This document shows positions 6,578-12,207 of a stretch of 12,207 bases of DNA, in pieces. The stretch spans positions 1 through 12,207 of the forward strand of contig JAUVTO010000032.1 of NCBI GenBank assembly GCA_030601485.1, written 5' to 3'. A model generated the notes under the pieces. It was given only the letters and a program-made list of their open reading frames with translations, made no database searches and was not told where the DNA came from. The position numbers and the translations under genes were made by a program. Position 1 is the first letter of the stretch. The number at the start of each line of letters is the position of its first letter. Origin of the DNA: Desulfobacterales bacterium. GTDB lineage: Bacteria > Desulfobacterota > Desulfobacteria > Desulfobacterales > UBA11574.

Positions 6578-9500
6578 ATGGAAACCATATACGATTTTTT
6601 TACGAAACCGATCGATCCAAAACTTTATACCGGTGTTAAAATTTCCCTGGCATCCCCCGAGCAGATTTTAAAATGGTCCCACGGGGAGATTAAGAAGCCG
6701 GAAACCATTAATTATCGGACGTTTAAACCTGAACGCGACGGTCTTTTCTGTGCCAAGATATTCGGCCCAACAAAGGACTACGAATGCAATTGCGGCAAAT
6801 ACAAGCGGATGAAACACAGGGGCGTTATTTGTGAAAAATGCGGTGTGGAGGTCATTCAATCCAAGGTGCGGAGGGAGCGAATGGCGCACATCGAACTCGC
6901 CTCACCGTGTTCCCATATATGGTTTTTGAGAAGCCTTCCGAGCAAGATCGGCAATCTGCTCGATTTGACGTTAAAAAGTCTTGAAAAAGTGATTTATTTT
7001 GACAGTTACATTGTGATTGATCCCAAGGATACGGACCTTAAGCATAATCAACTTCTATCCGAGGAAAAATATCGAGAAGCATGTGAGGTTTACGGGACAA
7101 CATTCGAAGCCGGCATAGGGGCCGAGGCTGTCAAAAAACTGCTGGGGAAAATCGATCTCGATACGGTATATAAGGAGCTGAGAGTTGATATTAGTTCCAC
7201 TCGTTCTATGACAAAGAGACAAAAGCTGTCCAAACGGCTCAAGATTGTCGAAGCATTCAGGCGGTCGGGAATAGATCCGACCTGGATGATAATGGATATT
7301 ATTCCGGTTCTGCCGCCGGATTTGCGGCCCCTTGTCCCTCTGGAAGGCGGAAGATTTGCAACATCTGATTTGAATGACCTGTATCGCAGGGTCATTAACC
7401 GCAATAATCGGTTAAAACGACTTATCGAGTTAAAGGCTCCCGACATTATCGTACGGAATGAAAAAAGGATGCTTCAGGAGTCAGTGGATGTTCTTTTCGA
7501 CAACGGTCGGCACGGCAGAGCGATTATGGGAACCAATAAACGACCGTTAAAGTCGCTCAGTGATACATTGAAAGGCAAACAGGGGCGTTTCCGACAGAAT
7601 CTTCTGGGCAAAAGGGTCGACTATTCCGGCCGTACCGTTATCACCATAGGACCGGATCTCAGGCTACACCAGTGCGGTCTGCCCAAAAAGATGGCTCTGG
7701 AGATGTTTAAGCCGTTTATTTATTATCGTCTTGAGCAAAAAGGACTCGTATCCACGGTAAAGAGTGCCAAGAAGATGGTGGAAAGAGAAGCACCGGAGGT
7801 TTGGGACACATTAGATGATGTGGTAAAGGAGTACCCGGTTCTATTAAACCGGGCCCCTACGCTTCATCGGCTGGGAATTCAGGCATTTGAGCCTATTCTC
7901 ATTGAAGGCAAGGCCCTGCAGCTTCACCCGCTGGTTTGTACGGCATTTAATGCAGACTTTGACGGCGATCAGATGGCGGTTCATATCCCCCTTTCAGTTG
8001 AGGCTCAGATAGAGGCCAGGATATTAATGCTGTCCAGTAACAACATTCTTACTCCTTCAAATGGAAGCCCTATCATTGTGCCGAGTCAGGATATTGTTCT
8101 TGGTATTTATTACATGACAAGAGGAGTTTCCGGCTCCAGAGGCGAAGGTAAAATATTTGCAAATCCTGAAGAAGTTCGATGTGCATACGATGCAAAAGCC
8201 GTTGATCTTCATGCCAGAATTATCGTTCGTATGGAGGGAGAACGGTTTAATACCACTGTGGGGCGTATCCTGTTGTGGGAAATTATACCCAAAGATAACA
8301 TTATGATGATACGTCATATCAAGGTTTTTGATGAAGAAGAGGCCGGGACCGTTTTAGGAAAGCTGCAGGCCGGTACGGATTTTACTGAAATGGTCGCCCA
8401 ATATTCGAAAGGCCCCGAGAGGGACAATCAAGGGCTTGTCGGCCTATTCAGAAAGGACGAATTCAAGCGGATGTTCAGTATTTCAGATGAAGACACGGAA
8501 AAAGTTTTTGCTCTGGAAGAAGAGGGGATAAGCAGCGTTATTTTTGCAGACCAAGCGTATAATATTTTACAGGTGATTGAAAAACGTCCCGAGATACCTT
8601 TTTCTATGGTAAACAATGTCAGGGATAAAAAGACCCTTAGCGAACTTGTGAATTATGCATACCTGAATCTGGGACCAAAAGCTACGGTTATCCTTTCCGA
8701 CAGATTGAAAGATATCGGTTTCAAATATTCAACCCGGGGCGGGCTTTCCATTTCCATCGACGCCATGATCATACCGTCTGCCAAATGGGATATTTTGGAA
8801 AATGCCGAGAAGCAGGTTGAAAAAATCGGCCATCAATACATCGAGGGTCTTATTACACAGGGTGAAAAATATAACAAAGTTGTCGATATATGGGCAAAAG
8901 CAACGGACGATGTGGCAGATGAAATGATGAAATCCATGCGAATGGCCCCCGCAACCGACTCTGATGGAAACATTGTTTTGGATGAAAACGGAGAGCCTAT
9001 TATAGAAGAAAGTTTTAACCCAATTTTCATGATGGCTGATTCCGGGGCCAGAGGGAGCAAAGATCAGATGCGTCAGCTTGCGGGGATGCGAGGACTGATG
9101 GCGAAACCATCGGGTGAAATCATTGAAACGCCCATCAGTGCCAATTTCAGGGAAGGCCTTTCCGTGCTTCAATATTTCATTTCCACTCACGGCGCCAGGA
9201 AGGGCCTTGCGGATACGGCCTTAAAGACCGCAAACTCGGGATATCTTACCCGTCGGCTTGCCGATGTTGCCCAGGATTGTATTGTTACGGAAGACGACTG
9301 CGGAACCATACTTGGCGTTGAGGTTGAATCTCTGATTGAAGGCGGCGAAGTGATTCAGCGTCTCGAAGAACGTATTTTAGGGCGTGTCGCCGCAGAGGAT
9401 ATCCATGATCCGTTTACCGATGAAGTGATTGTAAGGATCGGAGAAGACCTGGACGAAGACGCTGTAAAGGTTATTGAAGATGCAGGAATTACCGGTGTGA

Positions 9501-10975
9501 GAATAAGGTCGGTTCTTACATGCAAAAGCGTTTATGGTGTGTGTGCAAAGTGTTATGGCCGGGACCTTTCCCACGGAGCAAAAGTTGAAATCGGTCAGGC
9601 GGTGGGAATTCTTGCGGCTCAGTCAATCGGTGAGCCCGGGACCCAGTTAACCATGCGTACATTTCACATTGGAGGAACTGCCAGACGCATGATTGAGAAG
9701 GCCGATATTAGATCCCGGTCCGAAGGTAAGATTAAATTTGTTAATCTTAACTTTGTGGAAAAAGATGGAAATATATTTGTAGTTATGAACCGGCGGGGGG
9801 GTGAAATCGCCATCGTTAGCGATACCGGACGCGAAAGAGAAAAGTTTCCTGTTATTTACGGCGCCCACATTGAGGTAAAAGACGGTGATAAAGTTAAGGT
9901 TGGAGACCTTCTGGCAACCTGGGATCCCTTTACAACACCCATTATTTCAGAAGTCGACGGGACCGTTAAATTCGGTGATGTCATATCCGGCAAGACCATG
10001 CAGGAGAAGGTTGACCCGGTTACCGGAAAATCCAGCCGTACCATCATCGAATCCAAAAGTGGAGAGGACCGTCCGAGGATTTCAATCAAAGACAAAGATG
10101 GAAAAACAGTGAGCCTGGCCGGGTCATTGGGGATGGCGCGATATTTGATGCCGACAGACGCTATTTTGCTGGTTGAAGAAGGAGATGAGGTTAAGGCGGG
10201 TGAGGTGATCGCAAAGCTTCCCAGAGCAACTACCAAAACAAAGGATATTACCGGTGGTCTTCCAAGGGTGGCTGAACTTTTTGAGGTTCGAAAACCAAAA
10301 GAAACGGCGCTGTTAAGTGAAATCGACGGATATGTTTCCATATCCAAGGCCACCAAAAAAGGCAAACAGAAAGTTACCATTACCCCTGTAGATGTTGGTG
10401 AAAAGAAGGAATATCTGATTTCACGCGGCAAACATATAAACGTTTATGAAGGGGATTATATCAGGGCGGGCGAGGCACTGATAAGCGGTTCGGCTATTCC
10501 TCAAGACATATTGAATATCAAGGGTGAAATTGCATTGGCACGCTATCTTGTTGACGAAGTCCAGGAGGTTTACCGCTTACAAGGCGTCCGGATAAATGAC
10601 AAGCATATCGAGGTTATTGTACGGCAAATGATGCGGCGTGTTAAAGTCATTGAACCCGGTGATACCGATTTTATTATTGAAGATCAGGTTGATAGAAAGC
10701 TCTTTGAAGAAGTTAACCGGGAAGTAATTGAAAAAGGAAAGAAGCCCGCTGTTGCCGACCATCTTATATTAGGGATTACCAAGGCATCACTTTCCACGGA
10801 AAGCTTTATATCTGCCGCTTCATTTCAGGAGACGACCAAAGTCCTCACAAATGCCAGCATTGCCGGCAAGGAAGACTATCTTCAGGGACTTAAAGAGAAC
10901 GTTATTATGGGAAGAATCATTCCTGCGGGAACCGGCCTTAATGAGTACAGAGATGTTCAGGTTGAAGCCGGTTAA
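6578..10975 (+). CDS. rpoC: DNA-directed RNA polymerase subunit beta' with an inserted parvulin-like domain
   Basis: This is the largest core subunit and carries the catalytic Mg site. The product is 1465 aa, about 100 longer than a typical Desulfobacterota beta'. In order: zinc site 1 (C70, C72, C85, C88); clamp helices for sigma near 262-310; switch-2 region KGKQGRFRQ at 332-340; catalytic NADFDGDQ at 458-465 with D460, D462 and D464; an insert at about 573-671 (listed separately); rim helices about 733-786; bridge helix from about 820; zinc site 2 (C908, C982, C989, C992); trigger loop with M1026 and H1030, split by an SI3-type insert; and the C-terminal KENVIMGRIIPAGTG. The frame is continuous with no stop or frameshift. 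GGAGGG (6562-6567), inside the rpoB end, provides the ribosome binding site. Confidence 0.98.
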   Translation: METIYDFFTKPIDPKLYTGVKISLASPEQILKWSHGEIKKPETINYRTFKPERDGLFCAKIFGPTKDYECNCGKYKRMKHRGVICEKCGVEVIQSKVRRERMAHIELASPCSHIWFLRSLPSKIGNLLDLTLKSLEKVIYFDSYIVIDPKDTDLKHNQLLSEEKYREACEVYGTTFEAGIGAEAVKKLLGKIDLDTVYKELRVDISSTRSMTKRQKLSKRLKIVEAFRRSGIDPTWMIMDIIPVLPPDLRPLVPLEGGRFATSDLNDLYRRVINRNNRLKRLIELKAPDIIVRNEKRMLQESVDVLFDNGRHGRAIMGTNKRPLKSLSDTLKGKQGRFRQNLLGKRVDYSGRTVITIGPDLRLHQCGLPKKMALEMFKPFIYYRLEQKGLVSTVKSAKKMVEREAPEVWDTLDDVVKEYPVLLNRAPTLHRLGIQAFEPILIEGKALQLHPLVCTAFNADFDGDQMAVHIPLSVEAQIEARILMLSSNNILTPSNGSPIIVPSQDIVLGIYYMTRGVSGSRGEGKIFANPEEVRCAYDAKAVDLHARIIVRMEGERFNTTVGRILLWEIIPKDNIMMIRHIKVFDEEEAGTVLGKLQAGTDFTEMVAQYSKGPERDNQGLVGLFRKDEFKRMFSISDEDTEKVFALEEEGISSVIFADQAYNILQVIEKRPEIPFSMVNNVRDKKTLSELVNYAYLNLGPKATVILSDRLKDIGFKYSTRGGLSISIDAMIIPSAKWDILENAEKQVEKIGHQYIEGLITQGEKYNKVVDIWAKATDDVADEMMKSMRMAPATDSDGNIVLDENGEPIIEESFNPIFMMADSGARGSKDQMRQLAGMRGLMAKPSGEIIETPISANFREGLSVLQYFISTHGARKGLADTALKTANSGYLTRRLADVAQDCIVTEDDCGTILGVEVESLIEGGEVIQRLEERILGRVAAEDIHDPFTDEVIVRIGEDLDEDAVKVIEDAGITGVRIRSVLTCKSVYGVCAKCYGRDLSHGAKVEIGQAVGILAAQSIGEPGTQLTMRTFHIGGTARRMIEKADIRSRSEGKIKFVNLNFVEKDGNIFVVMNRRGGEIAIVSDTGREREKFPVIYGAHIEVKDGDKVKVGDLLATWDPFTTPIISEVDGTVKFGDVISGKTMQEKVDPVTGKSSRTIIESKSGEDRPRISIKDKDGKTVSLAGSLGMARYLMPTDAILLVEEGDEVKAGEVIAKLPRATTKTKDITGGLPRVAELFEVRKPKETALLSEIDGYVSISKATKKGKQKVTITPVDVGEKKEYLISRGKHINVYEGDYIRAGEALISGSAIPQDILNIKGEIALARYLVDEVQEVYRLQGVRINDKHIEVIVRQMMRRVKVIEPGDTDFIIEDQVDRKLFEEVNREVIEKGKKPAVADHLILGITKASLSTESFISAASFQETTKVLTNASIAGKEDYLQGLKENVIMGRIIPAGTGLNEYRDVQVEAG
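8294..8590 (+). other. Parvulin (PpiC/SurA-type rotamase) domain inserted in beta'
   Basis: Residues about 573-671 of RpoC interrupt the conserved run that in E. coli reads VPKGLPYSIVN (here EIIPK, then EIPFSMVN after the insert). The block follows the parvulin pattern: strand 1 RHIKV with H580; an acidic helix EEEAGTVLGKL; AGTDFTEMVAQYS at 598-610; GLVGLF at 619-624, where most relatives have GDLGWF; FALEEEGIS at 644-652; and a final strand AYNILQVIEKR at 660-670, where most have GYHIIKVLEKR. The length of about 95 aa suits a single PpiC-like domain. The second active-site His is Asn (N662) and the usual Asp/Cys after YS appears absent (K611, G612), so catalysis is doubtful. Base composition looks like the surrounding rpoC. 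Assignment is by motif recognition, without a profile search. Confidence 0.85.
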
Positions 10976-11015
10976 AAATTGTTTGGAAATAATGGATTAT
11001 TTTTATATAAAAGGC

Positions 11016-11045
11016 TTGACAATTTAATGATAGATGACTAAAAAT
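11016..11045 (+). promoter_or_regulatory. Sigma-70-type promoter for the rpsL-rpsG-tuf operon
   Basis: A perfect -35 box TTGACA (11016-11021) is followed by a 17-nt spacer and TAAAAA (11039-11044), 4 of 6 matches to the -10 consensus. It lies in the 124-bp gap after rpoC and leaves a leader of roughly 50 nt before rpsL, a sensible geometry for a separate str operon promoter. Read-through from rpoBC is also possible because I see no strong terminator after rpoC. Confidence 0.65.
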
Positions 11046-11099
11046 CAACCTTTTGTCGATACGTCCCAATTATGAATATAAAAGGATTTAGGGGAGAAA

Positions 11100-11471
11100 A
11101 TGCCGACCATTAATCAGTTAGTAAGAAAAGGAAGGAAGCGAATAAAGAAAAAGACAAATACCCCGGCGCTAAAGGGTGCTCCCCAGAAAAGAGGCGTCTG
11201 TACACGGGTTTATACTTCAACACCCAAGAAGCCCAATTCCGCCTTGCGGAAAGTTGCCAGAGTCAGACTGACCACCGGGGTAGAAGTTACCGCATATATA
11301 CCCGGCATAGGACATAATCTCCAGGAACATTCGGTTGTTCTTGTTCGTGGTGGACGGATTAAGGACCTGCCTGGTGTAAGGTACCATATTGTCAGGGGCA
11401 CTCTGGATACACTTGGCGTAGAGGATCGAAAACAGGGCAGATCAAAATACGGCTCAAAGAAACCCAGGTAG
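11100..11471 (+). CDS. rpsL: 30S ribosomal protein S12
   Basis: S12 sits at the decoding centre of the small subunit and controls accuracy; it is the classic streptomycin-resistance locus. The product is 123 aa, full length, beginning MPTINQLVRKGRK. The TPKKPNSALRK segment (41-51) with K43 and the GGRIKDLPGV segment (84-93) with K88 both keep the lysines found in streptomycin-sensitive strains. D89 is the residue that RimO methylthiolates in E. coli. The ATG at 11100 follows AGGGGAG (11090-11096) at close spacing. It is the first gene after a good promoter, and rpsG follows after 90 nt. Confidence 0.97.
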   Translation: MPTINQLVRKGRKRIKKKTNTPALKGAPQKRGVCTRVYTSTPKKPNSALRKVARVRLTTGVEVTAYIPGIGHNLQEHSVVLVRGGRIKDLPGVRYHIVRGTLDTLGVEDRKQGRSKYGSKKPR

Positions 11472-11561
11472 CAAAATGTTACAAGATAAATGATGTGCGA
11501 TATACCATGTCCGAGTCTTGTTGCATGAAAATAAATAACAATAGAAACGATGGTGTAGCAT

Positions 11562-12032
11562 ATGCCGAGAAGAAGAGAAGTCCCTGAGCGAATAATTACA
11601 CCCGATTCCAGGTATAACAATAAGCTGGTTTCAAAGTTCATAAAGTCTATAATGCGGGATGGGAAAAAGAGTACTGCAGAGTCGATTCTGTATAATGCCT
11701 TTGATGTCATTGAAAAAAGGACAAAGGAATCAGCCGTCAAAATTTTTGAACAGGCAATTGAAAATGTAAAGCCGATGATTGAGGTCAAGTCGCGTCGTGT
11801 AGGAGGTTCAACCTATCAGGTTCCCACAGAAATTCGGCCTTCCCGGAAAACGGCTCTGGGAATTCGGTGGATTATAGGTTTTGCTCGCAAAAGACCTGAA
11901 AAAGGGATGGTTGATAAACTGGCAGCTGAGCTATTGGATGCCTCCAACAAGAGAGGGGCTGCTGTCAAAAAGAAGGAAGATACCCATAAGATGGCTGAGG
12001 CAAACAAGGCGTTTGCGCATTACCGCTGGTAA
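11562..12032 (+). CDS. rpsG: 30S ribosomal protein S7
   Basis: S7 nucleates assembly of the 30S head by binding the 3' major domain of 16S rRNA and lines the E-site/mRNA exit channel. In E. coli it represses the str operon by binding the S12-S7 intercistronic mRNA. The product is 156 aa, normal length, with the typical MPRRREVPER start, KFIKSIMRDGKKSTAESI at 25-42, RVGGSTYQVP near 79-88, and the C-terminal KMAEANKAFAHYRW. Unlike its neighbours it lacks a clear Shine-Dalgarno: only GGTG-like bases lie upstream, so coupling to rpsL or structure in the 90-nt spacer may set its translation. That spacer has only a weak ACAAGA/TCTTGT dyad (11481-11486, 11516-11521). Confidence 0.96.
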   Translation: MPRRREVPERIITPDSRYNNKLVSKFIKSIMRDGKKSTAESILYNAFDVIEKRTKESAVKIFEQAIENVKPMIEVKSRRVGGSTYQVPTEIRPSRKTALGIRWIIGFARKRPEKGMVDKLAAELLDASNKRGAAVKKKEDTHKMAEANKAFAHYRW

Positions 12033-12070
12033 ACTTTATTGTTAACTCGCTCTAAAGGGAGGACAAAAAG

Positions 12071-12207
12071 ATGGGGAAGGAAAAGTTTAAGAGGACCAAG
12101 CCGCATGTAAATGTGGGTACCATAGGTCATATAGATCATGGCAAGACGACCTTGACGTCGGCGATAACCAAGCACATGGGGATGAAGGGCATGGCGGATT
12201 ATGTTCC
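12071..12207 (+). CDS. tuf: Translation elongation factor Tu, N-terminal part (cut by the window edge)
   Basis: EF-Tu is the GTPase that delivers aminoacyl-tRNA to the ribosomal A site. Only 45 complete codons are present. The product starts MGKEKFKRTKPHVNVGTIGH and contains the GHIDHGKT P-loop, which binds GTP phosphates, followed by TLTSAITK. The RTKPHVNVGTIGHIDHGKTT pattern is EF-Tu; EF-G would read like NIGIMAHIDAGKTT, so this is not fusA. The ATG at 12071 has GGGAGG (12057-12062) 8 nt upstream. It follows rpsG by 38 nt and so takes the place where fusA usually stands. All seven lysine codons seen are AAG, stronger bias than in the neighbouring genes, as expected for a very highly expressed gene. 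Confidence 0.95.
   Translation, partial: MGKEKFKRTKPHVNVGTIGHIDHGKTTLTSAITKHMGMKGMADYV

Noticed and set aside
9680..10240. Trigger-loop insert in RpoC as a second novel domain
   Set aside because: It matches the known SI3 insert of proteobacteria-like beta' subunits.
10987..11004. AAATAA/TTATTT hairpin with a T-run after rpoC
   Set aside because: The stem has only A-T pairs, so it is too weak to claim as an intrinsic terminator.

Overview
The window is a ribosomal-protein and RNA-polymerase gene cluster, with all genes on the + strand: rplA (L1), rplJ (L10), rplL (L7/L12), rpoB, rpoC, rpsL (S12), rpsG (S7) and the first 45 codons of tuf (EF-Tu). It looks like a Gram-negative bacterium of the Desulfobacterota, most likely a relative of the Desulfobacterales. 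The reasons are the proteobacteria-like RpoB and RpoC architecture (inserts SI1 and SI2 in beta, SI3 in beta'), the style of the EF-Tu N-terminus, and AT-leaning intergenic DNA full of short palindromic repeats of a kind I associate with that group. The taxonomic call is recognition from memory, not a search result.

Layout. 1-139 is a palindromic repeat element cut by the window edge, just upstream of rplA (188-892). 893-1413 is an unusually long gap for the L1-L10 junction. It holds an 18/19 inverted repeat, a 19-nt exact direct repeat pair about 275 bp apart, and, next to rplJ, a recognisable L10 leader RNA with a kink-turn-like stem and a possible Shine-Dalgarno-sequestering helix. rplJ (1414-1935, GTG start) and rplL (1991-2374) follow. 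A 102-bp gap with a strong hairpin (2389-2449) leads to rpoB (2477-6574) and rpoC (6578-10975), which are 3 nt apart. A well-formed promoter (TTGACA, 17-nt spacer, TAAAAA) precedes rpsL (11100-11471), rpsG (11562-12032) and tuf (12071 to the edge).

Main point of interest. RpoC is 1465 aa, roughly 100 aa longer than expected. The surplus is one in-frame block, residues about 573-671 (8294-8590), that reads as a parvulin-type (PpiC/SurA-like, rotamase) peptidyl-prolyl isomerase domain. It sits between the conserved segment ending EIIPK and the conserved segment starting EIPFSMVN. This matches the junction after about K585 of E. coli beta', in the pore/secondary-channel part of the enzyme and just N-terminal to the rim helices. 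The first parvulin histidine is kept (H580), but the second is Asn (N662) and the acidic/Cys position looks lost, so the domain may be a binding module rather than an active isomerase.

Other points. The str operon lacks fusA between rpsG and tuf. The rplA-rplJ, rplL-rpoB and pre-rplA gaps have each gained repeat or hairpin DNA. Together the genes supply the L1 stalk, the L10-L12 stalk, core RNA polymerase, the S12/S7 decoding-side proteins and EF-Tu; L1, L10 and S7 are known autoregulators in other bacteria.
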